Shown here piece after piece: positions 47,104 through 58,363 of a DNA stretch of 64,000 bases. Both the position numbers and the translations under genes were made by a program. Origin of the DNA: Aphelenchoides besseyi (taxonomy: Eukaryota; Nematoda; Chromadorea; Rhabditida; Aphelenchoididae); NCBI GenBank assembly GCA_024699855.1, contig JAMPIQ010000002.1, positions 12,400,001 to 12,464,000 on the forward strand, in the 5' to 3' direction. The notes below the pieces were generated by a model. It saw nothing but the letters and a program-made list of their open reading frames with translations. It did no database searches and was not told the origin of the DNA. How positions within the stretch are numbered: the first letter of the stretch is position 1; each line of letters opens with the position of its first letter.

Positions 47104-48230
47104 TGAAGAAACAAAGCATCTGAATCATTGGCTTTATCTTTCACTTTATAATCCCGTCTGTAAACTTATTTATTCTTTCAATGACAATTAGCTTCAATCA
47201 TCATTAGAAAGCGTTATGGGTCGATATTTGCAATCGTAATCTTGTACTTGATTTTGTTTATGTTGAATAAATGAGCAAAACAAACAGATCAACGGTATAA
47301 CAACCAAATAGTAACAACAAGTTCTAGTAATAACCTAATCCGTTTAACATCCTATTCTTCGGTTTCTGTTTCACTTGTCGGCGTATCCTCCAAGTCCTCG
47401 TCCTTGTCCAGTGGGTACAAGTGGAACAATCGACAGACTTCTGGAATACGTGCGGCTTCAATTCCATCTCGCAGGATTTTGCGTGCCATCAGAACTCCAT
47501 CGTCAAAAACGTTGTAAAGTAGAACGCCGGCAATTTTGTCGTTTTCAATGTAGAAAGCAACTGCTCGTAACTCTTCATCAACCTTCTAAAACAAACGCTA
47601 ATGGTGGTGGGGTTTCGGTAAATCAAACCTCGTCTTTTTGTGCCAAAACAACAACCGTTTTCATTGATGAATCCACTTTGCCAATTCCAATGAAATGAAC
47701 ATAGGGACTGACAGCCGAACGCCAAGATGCTTGTCGTGGATAAGTTCGTTTACCGCCCGACATGTTTTCGCCAGCCACTCTACCACTGATTTCGGCGTGT
47801 TCAACGTGTTCTAGTCGTCGTTGTCCCAAGTTCAAATCGTTGAACGAACTCACATCGCCGGCAGAGAATATGTCGGGAGTAGCGCGAAATTCTTCGTTCA
47901 CCAAAATCCCGCCATTTTTCTACAAATACGATTAGATGTACAACCAAAATGCTTACCGTATCCAGTTTCAAATCTGACGATTGTGCCAACTCAACGTTCG
48001 GTTCAGCTCCAACAGCGACAATAACTTGATCCACCCTGATCTTCTCTTTCGTGCCATCCGCACGTCTCACGCTCAACTCCACTTTCCCATTGGGCTGTAC
48101 ATCAGCAGATTGAACTGTGGAGCTGTTTAGTAAACGAACACCCAACTTGAACATTTGTTTCGTAGCATCTTCACGAAGACGAGAAGGCAGAATCTGTTGC
48201 AACACTTCATCTTCTTCGTAAATCTGCACG
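47104..48230. repeat. Third copy of the GPCR 3' UTR/AIF 3' block
   Basis: Begins with GAAACAAAGCATCTGAATCA, the end of the GPCR coding exon, and matches 40943-42069 nearly base for base until the truncation point of the short AIF copies. Unlike them it then continues into the full AIF gene. Confidence 0.85.
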
Positions 48231-49508
48231 ACTTCCAAATCATTGGTTTTTTGATATCGTCGACTCAACGCATACGAGAGTTCTGAAGCCAAAATCCCGT
48301 CACCAATGATGGCAACTGATTTCGATTGTTGTAATGCGGGTTCCAGTTTTCGAAAATCGGCAATCTAAACAAATGAGTATTGGTGAGATCGTTCGTCTTA
48401 CAGTGTGAAGAGTGTGAACATGATCTGAAAGCTCCGGTTTGTTGAACACATTCAATTTTATTGGCCTGGTTCCTGAATGTTTGTAGTTCAGAGAAATCGA
48501 AGAATGTCGCTACTCACCTGTTGCAATCAAACATTTGTCGAATTTGATTCGTTCACCGGTATCCAAAATCGCTGTCCTCTGTGCTGTGTCCACTTTCCAG
48601 ACCTTCTTTCCATTAATAACCGAAACACAACCGTGAGCAAAATCCTTCCAATTTTCGGGTTTCACGTAAAAACCATCGACTTCGTAAAACAGATCTTTTT
48701 GACGACCGTTTAAAGATCGATATTGCAGATTGTTGGCCACATTTTTGTCACCGTACCATAAGAGTTCTGAGAGATACGAACTATGTAAACAAAACTTTAA
48801 AAGACGCACCTTTTGACATTGGAGTTCGTGAGTAGGGATTTTCGGCTTCATCTCCAATAATCAGAACTTTTGCTTCGGGATCGCGTGCTCGAATCGTAAC
48901 TGCTGCAAAATATGATGCTGTACCAGCACCGACAAGAAGATACGGAACACGATTCGGTATTTCGGAGCTTTGAGACGTTGAAGAAGACGTAAAGTAGAAC
49001 GATTAGAAGTGAACGATTGAAAACAAACTTATCGTGTGTTGTTAAGTGCTTGATTGAAAAGAAAGTTTCTTCGCGTGTATCTGCGAATATCCGGATCCAC
49101 GAGCGAGTGACCAATTAGAGCGCCGGCTGTAGCACCAGCAATCAAACCCAAATGTACGAGATCAATGGGTGGCTTCATACCGCCGAGCAATAGAAATTTC
49201 TAAATGATGATGAAATTAAGATCAGATGTCAAGTAAAATGCGCGAGCTCTTGAACGAAATGATTCACAAGCTTCATTCGCAGGCAATTGATTAAACAGTC
49301 AAAAGACCACGCCCTTCCCGAGTTTAAGGAATTCGATCGGCCAACTGATGACTTCTCGTTGCCCATGCTGTGGTGGTTGTCTTCTTCGTTGTCGTGGCAT
49401 TTCGCGGTATGAGGGGCGCGTGTGATTTCTCCGTCGGCTGCTCCTCTCGTGTCGTACGTTTCGGTTCATCGGACGAGAAAGATCGTGAATAAGCGCTTCG
49501 ATGTTCAC
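47352..49508 (-). CDS. AIFM1: Apoptosis-inducing factor, mitochondrial (full-length copy)
   Basis: FAD-dependent NADH oxidoreductase of the mitochondrial intermembrane space, needed for respiratory-chain assembly and released in cell death. ATG at 49508 begins an Arg-rich leader (MNIEALIHDLSRPMNRNVRH). Next exon: KFLLLGGMKPPIDLVHLG and LIAGATAGALIGHSL (inner-membrane helix). Then NRVPYLLVGAGTASYFAAVT (FAD Rossmann GxGxxS), RARDPEAKVLIIGDEAENPY, SRTPMSKELWYG, KFDKCLIATG, the NAD-domain segment and AGDVSSFNDLNL (second FAD contact), ending TETEE (TAG 47352-47354). It is the only complete copy in the window; two truncated copies exist. Between the NNTR and SEIPNRVP exons the expected donor reads ATAAGT instead of GTAAGT (intron 48968-49032), so even this copy may be impaired or use an AT-AG intron. 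Confidence 0.9.
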
Positions 49509-49607
49509 CTTAATTATCAGTTAATTAATATTTTTGTCGAGTTGTTTTGAACGCGTCGATTTTGATCGATTTTTTCGTTTGAACGTGAGTTCTTCTCGGT
49601 CTTCAGA

Positions 49608-50844
49608 ATGCCGCCTCCACCTCCACCGCCACCACCTCCCGTATCGAATTTGGCCACGAAACCGCCGCCAAAAACCGATGATCGATCCAAACTGTTAGCG
49701 GACATTCAACATGGAATGAAACTGAAGAAAACGGTCACGAACGATCGTTCCGCTCCAATGGTCGGAGGCAAGACGAGTGCTGCCAGTGGCAACAGTTCCA
49801 GTTCATCGGCACCATCACTTCCCAAAGGAGATGGTGGAAACAAACAGTCGTCAATCGGCGGATTGGGCGCATTGTTTGCCAACGGAGTGCCGAGAAAACC
49901 GAGCGAAGCCAAAAATCAACAGAACAACAAACCCGGTAATTGCGTTCATACTTAAACTTCTTAACTTCTTTTTAGTTCGTGCGGCAACAACGCCGATTAT
50001 CTCCACCAACAATTCGAACGCTCCAATTCCTCCGTCAGCCGCTGCAAAGCCGTCAAACTCCTCTGTGAACTCAATACCAATCAATAACAATAACAACAAT
50101 ACGATTGTCAATAATAACAACCATACAGTCAATACGTACGTTTTTGTGTTTTTCGTTGTCTATTTTTTCTTTCAGATCTTCGGCACCCGTTCCACCACCT
50201 AAACTCAAACCAACTCCGCACAGCGCATCGTCATTACAATCATCGAACAAATCGCCGTCGCCTCCTCAGCAACAGCTCGCTGCGGTGTTAAGACCGACTC
50301 AATCGCCAACAAACGATTCTCCCGTGTTACGTAAACAAGAAAGCAAAGAGGTTGGTTTACACCAATTTCCTATCGTTTATACTTTTCATTTAAGCGTATG
50401 ATTCCAAAACAAATCACAAGGCCAGCTGTGGCTCCACCACGTAAGTTCTTCTATGCTCCAACTTAAAACAATTGTTATTTAGCTCCACCACCGGCCCTAA
50501 TGAAACCACCTTCGAGCACGGTATCATCGCCAACAAATTTTGTGACAACAGCAAAAGTTCCATCAACGCAACCAATTCGACCGGCTCCTCCCGCTCCAAA
50601 CAACAAACAAAAACCTACTACTCAACAGGCACCACCGTCAGCAAACTCCACAAAACACCCGATACGAGACGCTCCGCCACCTCCAGTACCAATGCGTATT
50701 AGCTCGTACATCGACTCAACGGAACATCGTTTTCACTTTCTTCCAGTACACGAATTACCACTTCCCGAACCATTCGCTGGCTTTCAAAAAGAATACCAAA
50801 ACGGCTACTCACGTCAAACGGCTTCAATAGCTCCTTCACGTTAA
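49608..50844 (+). CDS. WIP/verprolin family actin regulator
   Basis: Partner of WASP/N-WASP that binds actin. Starts with a methionine and 10 prolines (MPPPPPPPPPPVSN), followed by a WH2 actin-binding motif RSKLLADIQHGMKLKKTVT at about residues 27-46. Then Ser/Gly-rich, Asn-rich (NNNNNNTIVNNNNH) and Pro-rich stretches with likely SH3 or profilin sites (RPAPPAPNNKQ, APPPPPVPM-type). The C-terminal EHRFHFLPVHELPLPEPF matches the WASP-binding peptide of vertebrate WIPF proteins. About 330 residues. ATG at 49608 sits directly after CGGTCTTCAG. It is head-to-head with AIFM1 (100 bp apart), so the two probably share a promoter region. Confidence 0.9.
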
Positions 50845-51454
50845 TCGTCATGTATATTTTCGCACGACATGCCTTTCTATTTGCTAATTGGTTTATAGTT
50901 AAGCAATTGTGTCTACTTCCCGGTAATTCCGTTTATTGTCTTTTCATTTCTGCCTTTACATTCTCAATATCAAACGCCTGTGATGCTCAATGGAGAAGGT
51001 AAACAACCAGTCGACTTATTTCATTTGCCTTTCTTTTTCAGTGCCTTCATTCTTTTCCTTGGGTGTCTGTTCTTCGTCTTAATTTTGGAACTTTTATTTC
51101 AACTTCACTTTTCGTTGATTCCTGGTTCCGAATCGGCAATCAACTCGAGTAGTATATAATAGGCGTACCTAGAACAACTCCAATTTTTTCCCACCACCCG
51201 CCGAATCATTACATCAATTTTATAGCATAAATTAATAAAAAAAAGACCTAAATTTAACAAATTATCATACAAAACAAGTAGGCCAAAGCGTCGCTGCGCG
51301 TCGCACGTGTAATGACTTCTCAAAATCTATTGCTAATGAACGAAGTACAAACATGCTGTTGTTACTTCTATAATTACATCAACATAGTTTTAATGGTGTG
51401 AACAAGATTAATGAGTTGATTACCTATACGTTTATTCGATAAAAAACACAACAA
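50845..51454. other. Convergent intergenic region with a repeat fragment
   Basis: WIP 3' UTR and 3' flank of the OB-fold-like gene. Contains the repeat described at 51130-51220. Confidence 0.4.
51130..51220 (-). repeat. Diverged repeat shared with 62070-62155
   Basis: On the minus strand it reads GATTCGGCGGGTGG ... AATTGGAGTTGT ... CCTATTATATACT. The plus strand at 62070-62155 has GATTCGGCGCGTAG ... AATTGGAGTTGT ... TCTATTATATGCT at the same spacing. This suggests two old copies of a mobile element in opposite orientation. Confidence 0.5.
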
Positions 51455-52485
51455 TTACAATACCGAATGAAAGAAGTACATCGCACGTCGACGACGGCTC
51501 GGAGTCGATGTATTTAGCAATAACGGATCACCCAATTCAATCGATTCTGCCAAAAGAACAAAACTTTCGATAATGAGCGTCGACGGTGGACGGAACCGTC
51601 CAATGATACGAACATGTTGATCACGAACAACGTTGATTTGTTCACCGTGCCACTCGACCATACATTTGGTTTGACCGGAAACGATCGATCAAACGCAAAC
51701 TCCATGGACAGCACGAAGTACAGTTTGAATATAGGCAGACATTTGTAAAATTGACCATAAACAACAACGAGCCAAGTTAACTTACCAATACGATTACCCA
51801 TTTAATTCGATATATCGTCCAACGCAATGTGTGTAGGCGGGGCACTTTCCTCAAACATAAGTCGGTGGTCCCCAAACTGTGAACGTGCGGAAGCTACCAA
51901 TTCAAAAGAACTCTCGTTGAAGTGTTTCGACACATTCTCTGCACAAAGGAAATCAATCGAAAACTTGTGTCGGACGCGGCACTCGCGACTCATGATCGTT
52001 GCCATTTCACGCCAGGCTTTAATTTGAATTGTTGCTCGATCTTGAGTTTCTCCGACAATAACACAAACGAACAATCCAGTACGTGAACGAACAACATCAT
52101 GTGCTTGGGATATTTTGACCACAAGGTCCCTAAAAACAAAATATGGTTTAATCTCAACGGACTTACAAAGTTGAGTCGTCACTGTTGATACCAAATGAGT
52201 TCAAGTAACTGGAAGTACTCAAAGCCAGGCCTCCATCTCCTTAGCTTGGAATCAAATGATTTTGATTACCTGGGAATAAAACCACACAATCGTGATAATG
52301 AATCAACAGAACCAACCCAAAGGACCACCAACGTTCGCCTCGCCTGGAACTTACATGATGATGATGATGAATCGGCAAAACATATCTTGACCAGCTGGAA
52401 TATTTGGTTCCACATTGAATTCACTACCAACATCGTCTCCACCAAACAGCTCATTGAATCCATCGAAATTCTCGTCTATATCTGA
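51455..52485 (-). CDS. OB-fold-like protein, possibly single-stranded DNA binding
   Basis: Assembled from several minus-strand exons; the first exon is not seen. They read DENFDGFNELFGGDDVG, GGLALSTSSYLNSFGINSDD, DLVVKISQAHDVVRSRTGLF, ATIQIKAWREM, ESSFELVASARSQFG and PPTHIALDDISN, where the frame closes. A separate 3' part reads MVEWHGEQINVVRDQHVRI and IGRFRPPSTLIIESFVLLAE, ending FFHSVL. The order strand-turn-strand, AxIQxKAW, FxxDFxxA and the IxLDDI end resemble an OB-fold of the RPA/MEIOB group, and the last exon looks like a second small OB-like piece. Splicing between the two parts is unclear, so there may be two genes. The identification is an inference from pattern. Confidence 0.4.
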
Positions 52486-53061
52486 AATGGCAGAATCAAT
52501 GGGAAGGCACAATAACATACCGCCAAACAACCAGAGCAACAGAGAACGCAACGAAAGCCAAAGTGAATACAACTGAAGAATTCCACCCTTTTTTAGTTTT
52601 TTCCACAGCTGAATGTTATGCAAATTTGCATCAATAGACATCTGTGTGCAAAATTTATTCATTTTTGTGCTCTGTACATATGATAGGTTGATCATTGAGA
52701 TTTATTATTTATTGTAAACAACATGACCATTGATATCTATTTAATCACTATATAATGAATATATCATGCAAACAACATGAATAATAATGATTGCGGAGTC
52801 GTAATCGAAGATGCAAAGTTTATTAACAGACATAAGAGGGTTACTTTGGTAATCAATACCACAACCTTCACACTTCAACTTAAAAGCAAACGGGCACAGC
52901 CGGGACTCGAGATGGAGACTGTGCTTTGTTCATGCCTTCACCCAGGATGAAGACACGGTTTGATGAGCGAATTTGTGGTTCAGGTTGTGACGTGGCTCAT
53001 CATCGGTGGCCTACCCACAAATTCGCGGCCCATTTGTTCTTGGATCAACGTCGTCTCTTAA
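52486..53061. other. Spacer before repeat R copy 2, with an inverted repeat
   Basis: AT-rich (52690-52790), then a more GC-balanced segment containing an 11-bp inverted repeat: CGAATTTGTGG at 52968-52978 and CCACAAATTCG at 53015-53025. Nothing coding was recognised. Confidence 0.4.
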
Positions 53062-53347
53062 TCTACTCAGCGGCGGAATCCACAACTTCAGGGATTAACT
53101 CTAGTCAACCTCGTCCAGATCATCGGTCGTCTCTCACTACGGCTTGGCATTTTGTTCGGATCGGTGGCCTGCACGTCCTTGACTCGACGCTGCGGTGGTA
53201 CAAACTCGGGGGTCGACTTCTCCATTAAATTCGTGTTCGGTGGTTCGGCGTATACCAAAGCGGTGGTACAAACTCGTAATCGTCAGTTTGCTGGGCTCCG
53301 TGGATCGTTGATTTTGGTGACTCAGATTGTTGGTTGACAAATCAACC
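53062..53347 (+). repeat. Dispersed repeat R, copy 2
   Basis: About 95% like copy 1, same length; starts TCTACTCAGCGGC after an A, and ends with the hairpin GGTTGA-CAAA-TCAACC. It forms the left edge of the duplicated peptidase/zinc-finger unit. Confidence 0.85.
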
Positions 53348-53575
53348 GAGTAAACAGTTGGTTATACATTTTCCTTTTGTCTCTTTTTGCCTCGGTTGAT
53401 TTAGATTCCCTCGCACTCTCTCTATTTCTCATTCTAATTTTGTTCGGTCGTGTACAGCGGGCTTGTACTTTGGACGGCTTTTTCGTTACCAACTCGCGTT
53501 AATTTTGCCTCAAATTTCATAAGCAATCGCGCGACTATCTTCGAGAATAGCAGCAGACACAAAGTCGATTTTGGA

Positions 53576-53715
53576 ACTGCTTCGCTCACGCATGACGGTG
53601 GATTTGAAATCCCTGGTCGACACGATCAACTCTCTGGCACTCCGACTGCTTTTGAAAGGGATCCGGACTCGTCGGAGTTCGATGCACAGCAAAAAGCAAG
53701 GTTGTTGATCAGTTT
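53576..53715 (+). other. 140-bp block identical between the two right-hand units
   Basis: Matches 59696-59835 without a difference after the first few bases, while flanking DNA differs by substitutions and indels. An ATG at 53591 opens 38 codons (MTVDLKSLVDTINSLALRLL...). Alternatively it could be a 5' exon or UTR of the following gene. Confidence 0.45.
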
Positions 53716-54045
53716 CTGCGGTGATCTAATAAGCCGTTTGTTTTCGTTTTTTGCGGGTCGAAGCTTCACGGCATTTCGACACACCATTCCTCCGCACCTC
53801 AGCTAAGCATTCTTCGTTTTCAGTGTGTTATTGATCTTGTTCTGTCTTAGAAAATTCCCGTTTCTGTTTTCCAGTCGCCGTTTATTCGCGAGTCGCCGTT
53901 GGAAACCTTGCAGAATTCTTCTTTCTCTCAATTGCAATCGTAATTATTCCGTGCTCATAAAGCGTTTATTATGTATTCAGATTGATTGAACTGCAAACTT
54001 ATCTATTGTTTTTAGGTGCTGGTTGTTGCTGTGCTAGTCTTTTTC

Positions 54046-55541
54046 ATGGAGCAGGTACGTTTTACTATATTAGTTGTTTATCAATGTCGTGTTTTTCAGG
54101 TCGTTGTTGTTCGTGGATCTGGAAAAGAGGTGAAGGTAGAAGTTGGAGATACTGGTGATATTAACAAAATGACGCTCCGAGCAGCGTTCTTGCTGGAAGA
54201 TAATACACCGATTTCGTTGCTTAGGGATGAAGTGGCTTTAACGTGAGTTCATAGCGATTTTTGACCTTGTTTCTTAGTTTAATTGGATCGATTGTTAATT
54301 TTGATCATTTAGATGTCGTCGAAATAATGAGGAGCATTTCTTCGTTCTTGGCGAAAACTTGAAGCACCACGTTTTCGAGTTGCGATGGGACGACGGGCGC
54401 CGCTATGGGTCAGTAACGCCTGCACCACCGATGGTGATTTCTCGGCCAACAGCACCACAACAGAGCGATGGTATTTGAAATTCTCGGGTTCGGTCAGTTA
54501 AGTTCGATTTTTAGAGGAATTTGCTGCTAGCTTTCGACATATGCTTTATTTCATGCCCAAATATCAACCGGCGCTTCAAAACAAAGAGGACGAGCCGCCT
54601 TCTCCGAAACCGGACGATTATGTGGATGGCGGATGCGTCACGCCAATCTCGCGATCAGCGGCATTAACACACCAACACACATCACACACCGTCCTTCGTG
54701 TTTATGAGGAAGGCGCCAACAATGAGCGAAGCGTAGTTTTGATTCGAAAAATCGACGAAACCACTACCTATTACATGATGAAGGTAAATTGTTAAGAGCT
54801 ATATTTATGGTTTTCTGTGTATTATAGGTTATTGTCGTGGACACAAAACATGGTTTTGTTCTTTTGAGGTCGTTGGACAACAGTCCCATATTCGAATACT
54901 CTCATCCGTGGTTACTACGCGAACCCAGGAATTTGGAGTGGTTTGTTGGTTTCGGTTTGAGTCACCGAACTGAAAACGGACGTCATTTGACTTATCGTAA
55001 TGGCCGGATATCTGCTGATCAACCAGATTATCGTGGGCGATTCAAAGCTGATGCGTCTATTGATGATGAAGATTCGGGTGGTCCTTGCTTTTCGAAAGAC
55101 CGAGCTCTGATTGGAATCCTCGTCTCGTGTACAACGACTTCGCCGAATCTATCTAACAAAAATAACAATCGTTCAGTGGAAAAGGAAATCGACAGTGCAT
55201 CTTGTCACCGCGGTGTCTCTTTAATCGCTTCAGCTAGTCTTATATATGAAGCATTTGCGGTGATTTCCATTAAAAAGTTTTGTGATTGAATATTTTTTTA
55301 GGAATATATGGATTCTACGGGTGAAGAAGTGAAATTGGAAGAAACAAACCCGCTGGATGATACAGTTTTGAAACGAAGATGCCCGGTAAGGTGTTTAGAA
55401 AGCAATCGAAAATACTTTATGGGAAAATGTATCTGTAATCCGGGTTTTGGTTTAAAATGTAGTATTTCGTGTGTTATTGAACAACGACCATTTCATTTGT
55501 TTTAGGACGAAGAAGGTCCACCTGCAAAGCGTCGAGCGTAA
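54046..55541 (+). CDS. Trypsin-fold serine-peptidase-like protein, copy 1
   Basis: Not assigned to a named family. After splicing the N-terminus (MEQVVVVRGSGKEVKVEVGD, TGDINKMTLRAAF) looks like a small beta-grasp/PB1-like fold. A Pro-rich linker (EDEPPSPKPDDYVDGG) precedes a chymotrypsin-fold region: CVTPISRSAALTHQHTSHTV (possible His region), VIVVDTKHGFVLLRSL (position of the catalytic Asp, here Gly) and DDEDSGGPCFSKDRALIGIL (nucleophile Ser in DSGGP). The C-terminus is acidic and ends with a likely nuclear signal PPAKRRA (TAA 55539-55541). No signal peptide, so probably intracellular. About 390 residues, introns of 38-60 nt. The paralogue at 60178 keeps Asp at the position that is Gly here, so this copy may be a pseudo-peptidase. 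Confidence 0.6.
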
Positions 55542-55945
55542 CAGCGAGTAATTCGCACAGTTGTTTTCCATGTGTTTTTACAGAGACAAATAAACTATTG
55601 ACATCAGATGTCCGTATAATGCACGCGTTCAAACGACGCTCAAGATATTTGCTGAGGACTCTCAGTGAAAGACGAGTGGGTTAAATGAAGAAGTGGGATA
55701 ATTTGTTGAAAGTTCGAATCCTCACATTGTTTGCCGTCCTTCTTGACCAGCACTCGTCAATTCTTTTCCTGAGAACTTCGTTACAACGGTCGCGGCGTTG
55801 TGTTTCTTGCTGACGACTTGGTTTTTGCAGACCGACGAAAAACGAAGTGGTTGTCCCGTTAGTTCGGGAGTATTGTTGTTTGGCTGCAACACGCGCAGAC
55901 GCCAAATTTTTGTGCGGTTTTCTGCCTCAAACCTCAACGATTGTG

Positions 55946-56998
55946 ATGGAAGAGGAACAAACGGTTGGTTTCAAGTTTTAAACGATTTTTTATTGTTGTT
56001 TAGGAGAAATGGAAAAAGGAAAAATGGTCGTGCTCTTTGTGCACGTATAACAACATTGCTGGACAACTCAAATGCGATCTCTGCAAAACACCTCGTTTCG
56101 GTCAAGACGACTCGGACAACGAAACAATCAAACAACAGGAAGAGCTGATGGCTCCGATTTGGTCGTGTCATTGCTGCACATTCAAGAACATCCAAACTGC
56201 CACACGTTGTGCCAAATGCGACAGCGAACGAACATCGGCAGCAAAATCGGACGGCATGATCGAACGAGCAGCCAATTTGGCTCCGAGAAATCTGACTATT
56301 CGCGCAAATTCTCCACGTATCGATCGAATGTCTTCGTTGAAGTCACACGGTGGATCGCCTCAATTCCGTCATGGTAAAAATCGACATACGATTGATTGTT
56401 TTATTGGAATTTTTGCAGATTCGAATCCCAATTCCGGCACTGCGAACAAATGGAAATGTCCTCGTTGTACGTACCTCAATTTTGCCAAAGCAGTCAAGTG
56501 CACGATGTGTTGTTTGACTTTGCCATCTTCGATTAAACCAGGTAATTGAATTGACGAATAAAATTGATGTAACCCTAAAATTTTAAGCCACACAGCCGGT
56601 TCGAATCGTCAAGGACTATTACAAGCCAACACCGTTGGTTCTGCCTCCCGATTTTCACAAACGTTATCGACCATTTACGATATGGTGCGATGGATGGTAA
56701 ATTCAAAGTGTTTTGAGTCGTCTACTTGTTGAATTTTAGTTATGACATCGTTCATTTCGGACACGCCAACCAACTTCGACAGGCGAAACAGTTTGGAAAT
56801 CGTCTTGTCGTTGGCATTTACAGCGATCAGGATATTGCCAAACACAAAGGACTACCTGTTTTTAATGAGCAAGAACGCTATCGACTTTTGCGTGGCATCA
56901 AATGGGTTGATCAGGTAATTAGTACATTCGTATACATGAACTAGCATCTCATCTTAAAGATCGTACAAAATGCGCCCTTCTTGACTTCAGTCGATACT
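55946..56998 (+). CDS. Three RanBP2-type zinc fingers in frame with the start of ethanolamine-phosphate cytidylyltransferase, truncated copy
   Basis: ATG at 55946 gives MEEEQTEKWKKEKWSCSLCT. Three NZF fingers follow: WSCSLCTYNNIAGQLKCDLC, WSCHCCTFKNIQTATRCAKC and WKCPRCTYLNFAKAVKCTMC. This is the arrangement of ZRANB1/TRABID, whose fingers bind polyubiquitin. The finger exon ends SSIKP with a donor in phase 1, which joins the next exon (56588) in frame: TQPVRIVKDYYKPTPLVLPP, then [20 protein letters not shown] (cytidylyltransferase HxGH motif) and EQERYRLLRGIKWVDQ. No methionine precedes the catalytic domain in its own exon. The copy breaks at 56998, where the GPCR half-copy begins, so no full enzyme can be made here. 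Confidence 0.65.
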
Positions 56999-58135
56999 TT
57001 CTATTTACAGTTGGATTGAAAAGTTTTACCGTTTCAGCATCAATTGGGACTTTTCCCGATCCCTTAATGGGAAACGGATTGGACATGTGGTCAATCAGTT
57101 ATATCAGGAAAAGTGCACGTCGACCGGGTTAATATCGCAATTAACATTGCTAAGACGAGTTGTATGTTTTCAGCTGTATTCGTTGCTCTTACACTCTTCA
57201 TTAATGTCGTCAGCGTTTTGCTTCAATGGATATGCTCAACTTTGGTGCTATTGAAGATTCGTCAAGTCAAACAGAAGATCAACAAAAACAAGTTGAATCA
57301 GAATAGTGCAAATCGTTTTCGCAAGCAGGTACGTTCTTTGAATCTTGGATTAATAGGGAAATACGTTAAGGCAAGGCTCACATTTCAATTCTTCTATCCG
57401 TCCTTGTTATGCACCATATCGTCAATCTTGTACTTTGCAAAACCGTATATTCGTGAAATAATCTCGGATAACCACTTTGTTATTCTTCATTTAGTGAGTG
57501 TTTGAATTCACATGTTTTTAAGCCCATCCTTCTAGATATGGTTGTTCACACATCTGGCAAATCCGTTTATCTACGCTTATTTTAACGAACGGATGCGTAT
57601 GAGTTATCGTGAGGTGTTAACGTGTGCAGAACTGAGATACCAAATACGCAAGCGACGAAAACAACGCGGTTTCCAGCGACAAAACAGTCGAGCTACGATG
57701 TCCAGGTTCGTGGGAACACAACAACGATTATTCATATGTTGCAGAAAATCACACGGTCAACGTTCCAATCGAATGTCTACGCGGTCCGTGAAATCGCAAC
57801 GTAACGGCAATTTCGTTCGCTCAAGTCTGCAAATGCAAAGTCGTGATTTCGAGCAGGTGAGAAAGATTTCGCTCTTCCATAGCGACCTCTCGGTATCTGA
57901 TGTTAAACTATTGGATTTCTAGTTATGCGAATTCATGATGCGCGTGAATCCGCTCTACGACTCGTCTGAGGGTTGGCGAGAGGAAACAACTTCAGACGAA
58001 GAGTACAGTGTTCGACCATTGGAAACACGTAGTGAACAAGCGAATGCCCATCGAGAATCTCGTTCGATTGTAATGGATTTGGGGCGTCAAACTGTTGAGC
58101 ATTGGGTTCGCTTTGCGAAGAAGCAAAGCATCTGA
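56999..58135 (+). pseudogene. GPCR 3' half copy
   Basis: Begins inside the TM4 intron of the receptor (TTCTATTTACAG) and contains TM5-TM7 and tail exons exactly as in 39827-40963, ending FAKKQSI. It lacks the start, TM1-TM3 and most of TM4, so it is a duplicated fragment. Confidence 0.9.
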
Positions 58136-58363
58136 ATCATTTGCTTTATCTTTCACTTTATAATCCCGTCTGTAAACTTATTTATTCTTTCAATGACAAT
58201 TAGCTTCAATCATCATTAGAAAGCGTTATGGGTCGATATTTGCAATCGTAATCTTGTACTTGATTTTGTTTATGTTGAATAAATGAGCAAAACAAACAGA
58301 TCAACGGTATAACAACCAAATAGTAACAACAAGTTCTAGTAATAACCTAATCCGTTTAACATC

